Shown in pieces: positions 1-9,156 of a stretch of DNA of 64,000 nt. Each line of letters opens with the position of its first letter. The first letter of the stretch is position 1. The notes under the pieces are model-generated. The model saw only the letters and a list, made by a program, of their open reading frames with translations. It made no database searches and was not told the DNA's origin. The position numbers were made by a program, and so were the translations under genes. Source of the DNA: JAWKWH01 sp040830725 (GTDB lineage Bacteria > Pseudomonadota > Alphaproteobacteria > Rhizobiales > Rhizobiaceae); NCBI GenBank assembly GCA_040830725.1, contig JBFOMG010000036.1, positions 25,067 to 89,066 of the forward strand. Reading direction: 5' to 3'.

Positions 1-1079
1 GTAACCGGAACCGCCATGTTCTTTGACGCGGTTCAGGGGTTCGGCACCGAACTGGCCCGTCATGGTTTCGAAAGCCCAAGCTCGTTCATGGTGCCTCTGT
101 TCCGCCTGCCGGTGCCCGAAAATAAGGACCCGGAACCGCTGGACTATGTCAAATTCCGCAAGATTTTCGAAGATTTTGAAACCCGGCTGGCTGCTTCGTC
201 GGCTCGAATGGGAACCGTGTCTGAAACGGCTGATATCGCCATTGACGTCGATTTCGCGTCTTTCGGATTGGACCTCAACGGCGATGGGGCAATTTCGAAA
301 CAGGAATCGGTCGCAGCTATCATCCAGGCCATTCAGCCCGGTGGCAGGCGAAACAGCGATCCGCCGGCCTCTATGTCCTTCAGGTTCGACCGTGCAGACG
401 GTTACTGGCTCCAAGGATACGCCAATTTTCTGATGGCTGCGCTGGATTTCTGGCTTGCCCACGACTTTGAGCTGGCCTTCAACCAGTCCTTTCACATGTT
501 TTTCCCCGCGCTGCACTACCCCTGCAGGATGATCTGGTACCCGATTTCGAGGACGAACGGGATGCAGGGATGCTGCTATCCGAATGGAAGCTGATCGATT
601 TCGTCTCTCTGATCCATCTGACCAACTGGGACGTCGCCCATCCCGAAAGGCGTGCAGACACAAAGCGTCATTTGCTGCAGATGATTGCGCTCAGCCGCAA
701 GAACTGGCGCGCCATTCTCGCTGAAACCGACAATGAGCGCGAATGGCTTCCGGGGCCTCATCAGCCCGGCGTTAATCCGCTGACCGGTCTGGAAGTGGGC
801 GAAGCACAGGTCAAGGGCTGGCATCAGGCGCTGCAAGTGGCCGAAGACCTTTTGAACGGCGACAAGTTGCTCGCGCATTTCAGGTTCTTCGGCAAGGGCT
901 TCAACATTCAACGGTTCTTTGACGAGCCGCAGCGGTTTGACTTTGTAATGATGATGACCGGCCCGGGTGCGGCTCCCTATATGGAGACAGGTGATATTGT
1001 CAGTCAGCGGGAGTGGGCAGAGGTGACCCGTCAGTTTGGCCGCGGCGGCTTTACCCCTTTTGCGATCTGGTTCAACTGA
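1..1079 (+). pseudogene. Unrecognised protein, one gene split by a frameshift (5' end may lie outside)
   Basis: The first reading frame is open from base 1 (first ATG at 16) to a stop at 592-594. A second frame, open from before 519 to 1079, carries on the protein with good coding character. The switch falls at the run of four C at 519-522: one more C would join ...FFPALHY directly to PLQDDLVPDFEDERD and give one chain of about 355 residues. The N-terminal half has a canonical EF-hand-like loop (DLNGDGAISKQE, about residues 89-100). I recognise no family and infer no function. The single-base loss could be a real mutation or a sequencing error. Since the frame is open to base 1, the true start may be upstream of the window. 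Confidence 0.6.
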
Positions 1080-1092
1080 TCTGAGCGCAAGC

Positions 1093-1785
1093 CTATTCCA
1101 GCTCCACCTTTTCGCGTACCCATTTGTTCAGCGGCGCCATGGCTTGCATCAGACCGGCGCAATAGCCGGTGCAATCACCGGTGAACAGTCGCGGGTCATG
1201 GCCCGCCTCCTCGCTCATGGTACGGGCAACAATACCCTTGTAACGCAGCCAGTTGGCGCCGGGCGCCTCCTTGTCATAGCCTCGCGGAATGGTCTTGAGC
1301 GGCGGCTCATCAACATCGCAGCCAATGGCGCCGACACTTTTCAGCGCCGCTTCAAGCGATTTGCGTTTGCCGGCATCGAGCACCGCTGACCGGTAGCGCT
1401 CCAGCGCATCGCCCTCAAAGGCCCAGTGGCCGGAACCGTACCCAAAGCCGGCAGGCCCGAGCACGAGATGGATGCCCGCGGAGCGATTGGGATGGTCGCC
1501 GGTCCAGAAAATCATGTGGATGCGCGGATTATAGGGCGTCTTGTCCTTGGAGAAACGGACATCGCGGTTCAAACGCCTGAACGAGCCGTTCAGCTTCGCC
1601 GCGCCTTTGTGCGGCGGATCCAGGCTTTCGGCCACCGGCAGCATCGCCTCGATGAACGCCAGCGCCGGCTCGACCACATAAGCCTGATAGTCAGCGCGGT
1701 TGGCTTCAAACCAATCCTTTGAATTGTTCTTCTTCAAGCTCTTCAGATAGGTGGCTGTCTGTTTGGGAAATCCGTCAAAACCCAT
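1093..1785 (-). CDS. DUF2461 family protein
   Basis: A 230-residue protein of the DUF2461/TIGR02453 family, known by the N-terminal FPKQTATYLKSLKKNNSKDW region followed by FEANRADYQ, and the central NRDVRFSKDKTPY motif. Function is unknown in the family. I chose the ATG at 1785 because GGAG lies at normal distance before it; a TTG at 1806 would add seven residues but has no better ribosome site. It follows the TfoX-like gene closely in the same direction and may be co-transcribed with it. It ends 13 bases from the stop of the convergent frameshifted gene. Confidence 0.85.
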   Translation of the reverse strand: MGFDGFPKQTATYLKSLKKNNSKDWFEANRADYQAYVVEPALAFIEAMLPVAESLDPPHKGAAKLNGSFRRLNRDVRFSKDKTPYNPRIHMIFWTGDHPNRSAGIHLVLGPAGFGYGSGHWAFEGDALERYRSAVLDAGKRKSLEAALKSVGAIGCDVDEPPLKTIPRGYDKEAPGANWLRYKGIVARTMSEEAGHDPRLFTGDCTGYCAGLMQAMAPLNKWVREKVELE

Positions 1786-1806
1786 TTCGCTCTCCGTCTG
1801 GCACAA

Positions 1807-2133
1807 TCATTTCGGTGGCAGGCTGCCGGCAAACTCGGCCGCAAAATCAATCCAGGTGTCGAGGCCGGCGTCGATCGCAGCATCAGCGTCGACCCACACC
1901 AGCCCCGGCATTGGCCGGCCGGTAATGTCCATCGGACGGGCTCCCGGCCGCGCCAACGCATCCGCCTCACGCTCCTTGCCGACCCGGAACATGAACTGCC
2001 CCACACCAACGCCACACAGCATGTTGCCGTTGAGCATCCAGCAGAAACCGCCGAACATTTTCTTCTCGACGATGCCGTCACGCTTCGACAATGCTTCGCG
2101 CATGAGGTCGGCAAGATGCGGATCATGTGGCAT
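1807..2133 (-). CDS. TfoX/Sxy N-terminal domain protein
   Basis: A 108-residue protein made only of the TfoX N-terminal domain. It has the typical MFGGFCWMLNGNMLCGVG core (about residues 26-43) and a MPGLVWVDAD stretch near the C terminus. The C-terminal TfoX domain of the competence regulator Sxy is absent, as in many short alphaproteobacterial members, so a role in competence should not be assumed. It lies 12 bases after the MAPEG gene and 21 bases before the ATG of the DUF2461 gene, in one leftward group. Confidence 0.85.
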   Translation of the reverse strand: MPHDPHLADLMREALSKRDGIVEKKMFGGFCWMLNGNMLCGVGVGQFMFRVGKEREADALARPGARPMDITGRPMPGLVWVDADAAIDAGLDTWIDFAAEFAGSLPPK

Positions 2134-2145
2134 GGGAAACCTCCA

Positions 2146-2544
2146 TTACAGGATCGGAATGATACCGGCCCAGTGCGCCATCAGGTAGAGCCCCCAGACG
2201 CCAAGCAGCAGGTAGTTGAGCCCGGCGCCGATTCCGATACCCACGGCACCGCCGGTTCCGTGGGTCGCCGCGGCGTGCACCAGGCGGGATACCAGCAACA
2301 CAGTGCCACCAAGCCACAGCAAACCCGCTGACGTTCCCGCCAGTTCGGCAATTGCCATGGCAATGAGGATCATCGGCACATATTCGGAAAAATTGCCGTG
2401 TACACGGATGTGCTGCAGCAGTTTGTGATTTCCGCCGTCGCCCAGCGCGATGCCCGTTCTGCCCCGGTTGGCACTGACGACAACACCGAAAACGAGCTGC
2501 AGGACCAGCATCAACCCGGCGAAAAATGCGGTTACTTCCGGCAT
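2146..2544 (-). CDS. MAPEG family membrane protein
   Basis: A 132-residue integral membrane protein with about four hydrophobic segments. It has the MAPEG signature: R-G-R-T-G-I-A-L-G-D-G-G-N followed by HIRVHGNFSEYVP at about residues 27-59. MAPEG proteins include microsomal glutathione transferases and leukotriene C4 synthase; bacterial members are mostly uncharacterised and may act on lipophilic electrophiles with glutathione. The size fits the family (about 130-150). It belongs to the leftward group VOC-MAPEG-TfoX-DUF2461. Confidence 0.85.
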   Translation of the reverse strand: MPEVTAFFAGLMLVLQLVFGVVVSANRGRTGIALGDGGNHKLLQHIRVHGNFSEYVPMILIAMAIAELAGTSAGLLWLGGTVLLVSRLVHAAATHGTGGAVGIGIGAGLNYLLLGVWGLYLMAHWAGIIPIL

Positions 2545-2592
2545 GTAGCATTTCCTTTCCTGAGATCTGTGACTGTTTGACCGCCCGCGGAA

Positions 2593-2976
2593 TCAGCCCT
2601 GCATGCTTTCATAAGTGATCAGCGAAATGGTCGCGCCATAGGGATCGGTGATCGTCGCCATGCGACCGACACCGGGATAGTCCGCCGGTTCGTTGATGCC
2701 GGTGGCGCCGCCATCCAATGCCTTGGCGAACCGGGCATCGACATCGTCGACAGTGATGTAGATCATCCACGCCCCTTCAGGCACGGGTTGCGGGAGAAAC
2801 CCGCCGACCGGCGCATCACCGACCATGATACCGGCATAAGCCGATCCGTCACCCATCGGCATGTCGGACACATTCCAGCCAAGTGTCTGTTCATAGAATT
2901 TGCGCGCTGCTGCCGGGTCGGAGCCCATGTGCTGTATCCAGCTCGGCGCGCCATGGGTTTGCATCGGGTTGGTCAT
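2593..2976 (-). CDS. VOC (glyoxalase/bleomycin-resistance fold) family protein
   Basis: A 127-residue protein of the vicinal oxygen chelate superfamily. It has HGAPSWIQHMGSDPAAARKFY at the start and a second half ending VGRMATITDPYGATISLI. Such single-domain VOC proteins bind a metal and act on varied small molecules; the substrate cannot be read from sequence. The ATG at 2976 is preceded by AGGAGA at 5-7 bases and is preferred over the GTG at 2994. It is first in the leftward group that continues into the MAPEG gene. Confidence 0.85.
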   Translation of the reverse strand: MTNPMQTHGAPSWIQHMGSDPAAARKFYEQTLGWNVSDMPMGDGSAYAGIMVGDAPVGGFLPQPVPEGAWMIYITVDDVDARFAKALDGGATGINEPADYPGVGRMATITDPYGATISLITYESMQG

Positions 2977-3061
2977 GTTCCGTCTCCTGTTCACCAGTCC
3001 GCCGGTCGCGGCTTTGAACAGAAGACGAAGCGCAATGCGCGCTTCCTACAGATGAGCGGAA

Positions 3062-4354
3062 TTAATTTTCCAACCGGGCTATCTTTCCTTCGATATGGTC
3101 ACGTTCGGCAGTCGTTGGTTCCAATTCCAAAGCGCGGTCATAGGCGGCGCGCGCCTCTCCTGTCCGGCCCACCGCGGCAAGCATGCTGGCCCGTGTTGAG
3201 TGGAAATAGAGGTAGTTGTCCAACTGCCCCGCCAAGGGCTCAATGATGTCCAATGCCGACTTCTCGCCTTCTGTCTTGGCAATCGCCACGGCACGGTTTA
3301 GCGCGACAATTGGCGTCGGCTGCAGCGCGTACAAGGCGCTGTAGAGGTTTGCGATCTCGCTCCAGTCAGTTGAGGTGTCGTCAGTTGCGCTACAGTGGGT
3401 CGCTGCAATGGCGGCTTGTATCTGGTAGATGCCCGGCCGACCGCGCATCAGGGCTTTTTCCAGCAGCACCTTGCCTTCCGTGATCGCCTCACCATCCCAT
3501 TTTGAGCGATCCTGATCGGCAAGCGGTATCAGTCCGCCATCTTCATCCATACGTGCCCGCCACCGCGAGTGCTGCAACAGGCACAACGCAAGCAATCCCA
3601 TCACCTCTGGCTGGGCCGGGAACATCTCCAAAAGCAGGCGCCCAAGCCGGATTGCCTCCTCGCAAAGTTCCGTGCGTATGTGCAGGTCGCCACCGCCGGC
3701 GGAATATCCCTCGTTGAACAGCAGATAGACCATGGTCGAAACCGCCTCGAGCCTGTGTGCTCGCTCCTGCAACATTGGCGTATCGAGACGCGTTGCCACC
3801 GCGGCAGCCTTCTTCTTGGCGCGCGTGATGCGTTGCTCCATCGCCTTTGGCTTGATCATCAGGGCGCGGGCAATCTTGTCCACCGGAAACCCGACAATCA
3901 CCTTCAATGCCAGCGCCAACTGATCGGTGACAGCAAGTTCCTCGTGACAACACATGAACATCAATCGCAGCACATCGTCCCTCAGTCCGCTGAGATCGAT
4001 CTCCTCGGCAAGGAGCGTCTCCTGGTCACCGGCGTTCTCTTCAGCGGGATTGTCCCTGGCGTAATCCGCAAATCGCTTTTGCTTGCGCAGCCGGTCGATA
4101 ATTGCGTTGCGTCCAACCATGATCAGCCACGCTGCCGGATCCCGCGGATTTCCCTGCTGCGGCCAGTTTTTGACGGCTCTTAGAGCAGCATCCTGGAATG
4201 CCTCTTCTGCCATATCCACATCGCGGAAGTGCCGGGCCAATGCGGCGACCACCTTGGCCCGCTGTGCTGCAATGAGCGCCCCGGTTGCGTGATCAAGCGC
4301 TCCTGCTGCTCCTGCGTTATCGTCCTGCGAGAGTTCGGCGGATTCAGCCATCAC
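3062..4354 (-). CDS. ECF42-type RNA polymerase sigma factor with C-terminal TPR-like extension
   Basis: About 430 residues, more than twice a usual ECF sigma factor. The N-terminal third holds sigma region 2 (HFRDVDMAEEAFQDAALRAV, then PAAWLIMVGRNAIIDRLR) and region 4 (AVTDQLALALKVIVGFPVDKIARALMI). The rest is the long helical extension of the ECF42 class (DUF6596/TPR-like; it includes LLFNEGYSA and LYNxL-type helices). ECF42 sigmas are known to occur beside DGPF/YCII proteins, which is the case here: the start overlaps the end of the YCII gene by 11 bases, so translation is probably coupled. The start is GTG at 4354 or ATG at 4351. No anti-sigma factor is visible, as is usual for this class. 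Confidence 0.9.
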   Translation of the reverse strand: MMAESAELSQDDNAGAAGALDHATGALIAAQRAKVVAALARHFRDVDMAEEAFQDAALRAVKNWPQQGNPRDPAAWLIMVGRNAIIDRLRKQKRFADYARDNPAEENAGDQETLLAEEIDLSGLRDDVLRLMFMCCHEELAVTDQLALALKVIVGFPVDKIARALMIKPKAMEQRITRAKKKAAAVATRLDTPMLQERAHRLEAVSTMVYLLFNEGYSAGGGDLHIRTELCEEAIRLGRLLLEMFPAQPEVMGLLALCLLQHSRWRARMDEDGGLIPLADQDRSKWDGEAITEGKVLLEKALMRGRPGIYQIQAAIAATHCSATDDTSTDWSEIANLYSALYALQPTPIVALNRAVAIAKTEGEKSALDIIEPLAGQLDNYLYFHSTRASMLAAVGRTGEARAAYDRALELEPTTAERDHIEGKIARLEN

Positions 4355-4718
4355 TCATATCGACAGCATTGCCCCCGGCCCAGCCCACGGGGCGAATCTC
4401 CAAGGATCCAAACCCTTGCGGCAATTTCTTGGCGTGCTCGATTGCTTCCTCAATCGTGTCTGCTTCAACCGTATACAGGCCCAGCAACGACTCCTTTGTT
4501 TCGGCAAAGGGACCATCCGTCACCACAATGCTCTCGCCCTGTTGTCTGACAGTCATCGCACCGGACCTGCCAATCAACCGGATTACCGGGCCAAGCTTGT
4601 TCTTCTCATTGAGCTCCGTTTGCAGGTCTCCATGTTTTTTCATGAAGGCCTGTTTTTCACTGTCCGGCAGCCGGTCAAAAACACCCTCAACACCATATAT
4701 CAGAATCGCATAATACAT
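4344..4718 (-). CDS. YCII-related (DGPF domain) protein
   Basis: A 124-residue YciI-like protein with the hallmark DGPFAETKESLLGLYTVEAD segment (about residues 65-84) that names the DGPF family. The ATG at 4718 has GGAGAG about nine bases upstream, so the longer in-frame extension to 4775 is not used here. The gene comes just before, and overlaps, the ECF42 sigma gene. In this family the DGPF protein is the usual genomic partner and likely target or co-regulator of the sigma factor; its biochemical function is unknown. Confidence 0.9.
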   Translation of the reverse strand: MYYAILIYGVEGVFDRLPDSEKQAFMKKHGDLQTELNEKNKLGPVIRLIGRSGAMTVRQQGESIVVTDGPFAETKESLLGLYTVEADTIEEAIEHAKKLPQGFGSLEIRPVGWAGGNAVDMSDG

Positions 4719-4915
4719 CGCGCACGCTCTCCTCGCGTCAATTGTTTCCCAATCCAGACGAATTGAAAAGCGCAAATCCTACAATCTGATCGTGTCACCG
4801 GCCCTGCGGCAAAAATACATCGGTTGTCGAATCTCAACTCGGCATCAATTGAATTTCATACCGCTTTGCTACACTATCTATCGTTGCAACCGCCGCGTCA
4901 TTGAGTCTGGGTAAA

Positions 4916-6055
4916 GTGAACATCAAACGTGTAATCGCCATATTTACCGCGGTGCTTTTGCTCACGGCCTGCGTGACAACCCGTCCCGAGGAAAGCCCGG
5001 CAACCAGGGCGCTGGTTCCGCTTGAAGCAGTGCTGGTGACTGATGCCCCGCAATTCGGGGCCGGAACCGGCAGCCATTCAGATGTGGATGGCGACGGGAT
5101 CCACAACGTGTTGGCTCTGTCGAGCGGCGGTGCAGAAGGCGCCTATGGCGCCGGTGTCATGAAGGGGTGGACCGAGACCGGCACAAGGCCGGAGTTCGAT
5201 GTCGTTTCGGGCGTCTCCACAGGTGCATTGATCGCGGTGCTGGCGTTTCTGGGTCCGGAATATGACGACGAACTGGAGCGCTTTTATACTGAAACCCGCG
5301 CCCGCGATGTCTACCGCATTCGCGGTCCGTTGTCGGTGCTCTCAGACAGCCTGCTCGACAATTCGCCGCTAAAGGCAAGCATCGAGGCCGTTGTCACCCG
5401 GGAGTTGCTGGACAAGGTAGCCGCCGAGCACAGAAAAGGACGCCGCCTCTATGTGGCAACGACAAACCTCGACGCCGGTGACCTTGTGATATGGGATATG
5501 GGAGACGTTGCCCTTGGCGGCCGTAGCAATGATGTCCAGTTTTTTCAGAAGATCCTGCGGGCCTCTGCGGCCATTCCCGGCCTGTTTCCGCCCGTCTACA
5601 TCAAGCCGGTCCGTGGTATTCAAAAACGCCAGGCTCATGTCGATGGCGGTCTGAAAGCGCCGGTTCTGATAGGCGACTACATGTTTCCGGCCGATGCAAA
5701 GTCGTCCAATCTGTATGTTGTCATCAACGACTTTACGACACGCCTAAATGACAGTACTCCGATCCGCGCTTCATTGTTGTCGATCGCCCGCAAATCGATC
5801 GCCGAACTGATGCGTGAACTTTTGGAAGAAACCGTGTTTCGGGGTTTTGTGCTCTCCAGACAAATCGGCGCGGAGTTTTACCTGACATCGATACCGCAGA
5901 CCGTTGAAATGTCAGACCAAAGTTTGAATTTCGACCCGGAACGCAATCGCAAACTGTTTGAGGCGGGCCGAAAGGCAGGACAGGCGGGTGCCGATACCTG
6001 GCACCGCAGTCCACCACGTGCCAACAATCGCGAAAAGCGACTGGCTTCCAACTAG
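4916..6055 (+). CDS. Patatin-like phospholipase, predicted lipoprotein
   Basis: A 379-residue patatin-family acyl hydrolase. After a short signal sequence comes a lipobox (LLTAC, Cys 19 from the GTG start), so the protein is probably a lipoprotein in the cell envelope. The catalytic features are all present: an oxyanion glycine-rich loop (LSSGGAEGAYGAGV), the nucleophile in GVSTG (Ser 101), and the Asp of the dyad in HVDGG (Asp 243). Patatins release fatty acids from phospholipids or other acyl lipids. The start is uncertain: TTG at 4901 or GTG at 4916, neither with a strong ribosome site. A weak promoter-like pair (TTGAAT at 4849, CACTAT at 4872) precedes it. It converges on the acyltransferase gene. 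Confidence 0.88.
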   Translation: MNIKRVIAIFTAVLLLTACVTTRPEESPATRALVPLEAVLVTDAPQFGAGTGSHSDVDGDGIHNVLALSSGGAEGAYGAGVMKGWTETGTRPEFDVVSGVSTGALIAVLAFLGPEYDDELERFYTETRARDVYRIRGPLSVLSDSLLDNSPLKASIEAVVTRELLDKVAAEHRKGRRLYVATTNLDAGDLVIWDMGDVALGGRSNDVQFFQKILRASAAIPGLFPPVYIKPVRGIQKRQAHVDGGLKAPVLIGDYMFPADAKSSNLYVVINDFTTRLNDSTPIRASLLSIARKSIAELMRELLEETVFRGFVLSRQIGAEFYLTSIPQTVEMSDQSLNFDPERNRKLFEAGRKAGQAGADTWHRSPPRANNREKRLASN

Positions 6056-6116
6056 AGCGTATCCCGATCCATCAACACCGCTCGGTCGCCCTGACCGGCC
6101 AATCCATGCTGGCGGC

Positions 6117-7550
6117 TCAACGAAGTTCCGCTTTGGTACCATTCTGCAAATGCGCGATCGCATTTGCATAATAGGCTATAAGCGCCGCCTCGCCGTCGGC
6201 TACGTGATAATTGCCTTCGTCATCCATCGAGACAACATGGCGCAGGACGAGCATTCGCAAACCTGCCTCCACCGCATAGTCGTGGTCGGCATGGGGGATA
6301 TGAACATGAGCGCCGCCGGCAACAAGATCATCCATCAACCGGCCGGCGGCGGCCTTGATCGACAGGAGGCTCATTCCACCGTCATCCGCGTTCTGCAAGA
6401 CCGCCGAAACCACAGAAACCGGCAGCACCGGAACAACATCGCCAACGGCGACCATCAAATCGCTGCCGATCGCCTCCACCAGGTTTGCCCGGCGCTTTTG
6501 CGACAGGTTTGCGGGATTCTTGATGCGGCGCTGCTTGAGCTCGGCCTTCATGGATACCGGCGATCCAAACGACACACAGGCGTAACCAAACCGGTGCCAG
6601 CGCCCTGCAAGCCGCAGTTTGAAGTTCTTCCAGATGAACCCCATGGTGCGCTTGAACTTGGTTGATCCCGATACCGGTTCGGATTTGCCGTCTATTTCAG
6701 CAATCAGTGTGCGGTCCTCGAGCACACGGTCATAGTTGAGCCCGACCGGAATAAACACGATGTCACGGCCTTCGGGCACATACCCATTGAGTATGTAAGA
6801 CAAAAGGCCGAGCTTGACCGGTCTCAGTTTCCCGTCGCGCGACAGGCCGCCTTCGGGGAATACGGCCTGCGTTACCCCGGCTTCCGTCGCCATTGCCACA
6901 TAACGGGCGAGAACCCGCCGGTAGAGGACATTTCGGGCATTACGGCGGATGAAATAGGCACCCATCGAGCGGATCAGGTGTTGCAGGATGGCGACCCGCG
7001 CCCATTCACCCACTGCATAGGAGAGCGCCGTCGAGGCTGATGCCAGATAGGTGACCAGCACATAGTCCATGTTGGAGCGGTGGTTCATCACGAAAATGAC
7101 CGTTGCGTCGGGGTCGACACCGGCAAGCGCTTCCTCGTTGGTGTAGCCCAACCGAACCCGGTAGAGCGCTGTGGAGATAGCGCGCGCCAGCCGTGTGCCT
7201 ACACGAAAATAGGCATAGGCATTGAACGAAGGCACGATTTCGCTGGCATATCGCTGCGCATTGGCCATTGCCACTTCAAGCGGCATATCCTCCTCTTCGG
7301 CATATGCTTCGGCCGCGGCAACAACTTCCGGGTCATAGGCAAGGCGGTCGACAAGGATACGGCGCTTGGTCAGTCCGAACGGTCTGATCTTCAATTTTAA
7401 AACCGTGTTGAGTTCCTCAATCGCGCGGTTGACCCGTCGGCGGAAGAACCAGCGCACAGCAGGGGTGAGCAACCGCTCGACGAAGGCGATCAGCGCCAGA
7501 AGCCCGGCAATGATGACGAACCAGAGCGGCAGTTCGATTGTAGAGGTCAT
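6117..7550 (-). CDS. Glycerolipid acyltransferase (PlsB/PlsC-like)
   Basis: A 477-residue protein with an N-terminal membrane segment (residues 9-28) and a PlsC-type acyltransferase domain. Motif I NHRSNMD (His 157, Asp 162) is the catalytic HX4D; FPEGGLSRDG (231-240) is the substrate-binding motif. The length is well above the 200-270 residues of plain PlsC and closer to a cut-down PlsB, so it may act on glycerol-3-phosphate or lysophosphatidate at the inner membrane. The acceptor cannot be decided from sequence. It lies 25 bases downstream of the haloalkane dehalogenase in the same direction. Confidence 0.85.
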   Translation of the reverse strand: MTSTIELPLWFVIIAGLLALIAFVERLLTPAVRWFFRRRVNRAIEELNTVLKLKIRPFGLTKRRILVDRLAYDPEVVAAAEAYAEEEDMPLEVAMANAQRYASEIVPSFNAYAYFRVGTRLARAISTALYRVRLGYTNEEALAGVDPDATVIFVMNHRSNMDYVLVTYLASASTALSYAVGEWARVAILQHLIRSMGAYFIRRNARNVLYRRVLARYVAMATEAGVTQAVFPEGGLSRDGKLRPVKLGLLSYILNGYVPEGRDIVFIPVGLNYDRVLEDRTLIAEIDGKSEPVSGSTKFKRTMGFIWKNFKLRLAGRWHRFGYACVSFGSPVSMKAELKQRRIKNPANLSQKRRANLVEAIGSDLMVAVGDVVPVLPVSVVSAVLQNADDGGMSLLSIKAAAGRLMDDLVAGGAHVHIPHADHDYAVEAGLRMLVLRHVVSMDDEGNYHVADGEAALIAYYANAIAHLQNGTKAELR

Positions 7551-7575
7551 GATGGTCCGGCGGGCATGAAACTAT

Positions 7576-8487
7576 TTACCCCTTGGCAAACGCCGCCAAG
7601 CGCTCGCCCAGCATGGGACCCGCATCTTCCTGCAGGAAATGACCAGCGTTTTCGGTAGTGAAATGGTCTTGTCCTGCACAGCCCGGAATCAGCTTGTGGA
7701 GGATTTTCCAGGCGCCGCCCAGGATCATGTCCTTGTCGGCAAAACAGGTCAGAAACGGCTTGTCCCAGTTTTTCAGCACTTCCCATGCCGCGCGGTTGGC
7801 GGCCGAAGCCGGGTCATCCGGGGTGATAGGCACCAGCGCCGGAAATGCCCGTGCGCCAGCCTTGTAACTTTCATCGGGAAACGGGGCGTCATAGGCGGCA
7901 ATTTCGGCTTCACTCAAGCCGTTGAACGTGCCGCGATGCACGATTCCGCCAATGCGAAACTCAGGCGATTTCTGGCTGAACTCACGCCATTGCAGGAAAG
8001 CATCGCCAGGATGATGGTCACCGGTCGGCAGCATTGTGTTGCCAGCCATGATCCTGTCAAAGCGATCCGGCATTTCGGCTGCCAGCCGCAGACCGATCAA
8101 CCCGCCCCAATCCTGGCAAAACAGCGTTATGCCTGAAAGATCGAGCTGCCCGATCCATTCTTTCATCCAGTCGACATGCACCTGATAGGAATAGGCATTG
8201 CGGTCGGCCGGTTTGTCGGACTTGCCGAAACCGACAAAGTCGGGCGCAACCGCACGGCAGCCGGCTGCAACCACCGGCGGGATCATGTGGCGATAAAGAT
8301 AGGACCATGTGGGTTCGCCATGCATCATCAGCACAACCGGTCCGTCACTGGGCCCCTCGTCGAGATAGTGCATGCGCAATTCGCCAAGCACACCGCCATC
8401 AACGGTAAGGTAGTTGGATTCAAATTCATAATCCGGCAGGTCGGCGAAACGCTCTTCCGGTGTCTTGAGGACGGTGCTTTCGGTCAT
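7576..8487 (-). CDS. Haloalkane dehalogenase
   Basis: A 303-residue alpha/beta hydrolase of the haloalkane dehalogenase family (EC 3.8.1.5), most like subfamily I. It has HGEPTW (residues 56-61, oxyanion and halide region), the nucleophile Asp 126 followed by the halide-binding Trp 127 in CQDWGG, and the catalytic His in GHFLQED near the C terminus. The enzyme removes a halide from haloalkanes by hydrolysis to give an alcohol. Family assignment is strong; the natural substrate is unknown, and close relatives include epoxide hydrolases, from which the DW pair separates it. Upstream of the acyltransferase gene and probably co-transcribed with it. Confidence 0.88.
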   Translation of the reverse strand: MTESTVLKTPEERFADLPDYEFESNYLTVDGGVLGELRMHYLDEGPSDGPVVLMMHGEPTWSYLYRHMIPPVVAAGCRAVAPDFVGFGKSDKPADRNAYSYQVHVDWMKEWIGQLDLSGITLFCQDWGGLIGLRLAAEMPDRFDRIMAGNTMLPTGDHHPGDAFLQWREFSQKSPEFRIGGIVHRGTFNGLSEAEIAAYDAPFPDESYKAGARAFPALVPITPDDPASAANRAAWEVLKNWDKPFLTCFADKDMILGGAWKILHKLIPGCAGQDHFTTENAGHFLQEDAGPMLGERLAAFAKG

Positions 8488-8682
8488 GTCGGCGGCCTCT
8501 CGTGTCTATAGGGAGAGGTTGGCAGTTGAAGTCCGACTAAGCAACCGATTTCAGCGATTGCCGGTTGCACCGGTAAACTTGGGCATCCGGTTGAACATGC
8601 TATCGAAAATTTCCATAGTGCCGCAGTTTAGCCACGCCATCGGATTATTGGCACGCCATTCGACGGAGATTGCACCTTAAGC

Positions 8683-9150
8683 ATGTTTTGGGGACTGGAA
8701 AAAAAGGCAACCGGATTGGCGGTTCTTGTTGTCCCAGCGATCGTGTTGAGCGCGTGCGCCAATCCGTGGACCAAACTGCCTGACAATGAGACCACCAGCG
8801 CAATTCGCGCAAAGCTGCATCGTCCCGGCAAACTGAATCACGGCAATTATTGCGGATTTGGCACAGTCGACGGAACCCTGCGCTACAAGCCTGTCGACAG
8901 GCTCGATTTCGCCTGTCAGGCGCACGATATCTGCTATATAGAAGGAAACGATCATTGTTTTTGTGACGAGTGGCTGAAACGGGACATGGCTGCGATTATT
9001 GACGACCCGAAAACGGACCAGAAATTGCGCCGCAAGGCCAAACTGGTTCGCTCGACATTTTCGCTGCCGGTCTGCAAGGCATTTCCCCAGGGATTCATGC
9101 CGCCGCGGGACAAAAAACTTCTCGAGTCAATCAGCGAGACCGAAGGATAG
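8683..9150 (+). CDS. Phospholipase A2-like lipoprotein
   Basis: A 155-residue protein with a signal peptide and lipobox (VLSAC, Cys 25). It has the secretory phospholipase A2 signature: calcium loop YCGFG (56-60), then CQAHDICY (78-85) with the catalytic His 81-Asp 82 pair and disulfide cysteines. Prokaryotic PLA2 enzymes hydrolyse the sn-2 acyl chain of phospholipids. Lipid anchoring and the direct neighbour (phospholipase D, starting six bases after the stop) suggest a two-gene envelope lipid-degrading operon. The calcium-loop spacing differs from animal enzymes, so activity is an inference. Confidence 0.85.
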   Translation: MFWGLEKKATGLAVLVVPAIVLSACANPWTKLPDNETTSAIRAKLHRPGKLNHGNYCGFGTVDGTLRYKPVDRLDFACQAHDICYIEGNDHCFCDEWLKRDMAAIIDDPKTDQKLRRKAKLVRSTFSLPVCKAFPQGFMPPRDKKLLESISETEG

Positions 9151-9156
9151 GCGGTC

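Noticed and set aside
576..911. Long reverse-strand open frame opposite the frameshifted gene
   Set aside because: The forward frame has better coding character and continuity; the reverse frame has no ribosome site and no recognisable family.
8589..8654. Reverse frame reading MEIFDSMFNRMPKF and a few more residues
   Set aside because: Only 21 codons, no ribosome site; could be a fragment but cannot be supported.
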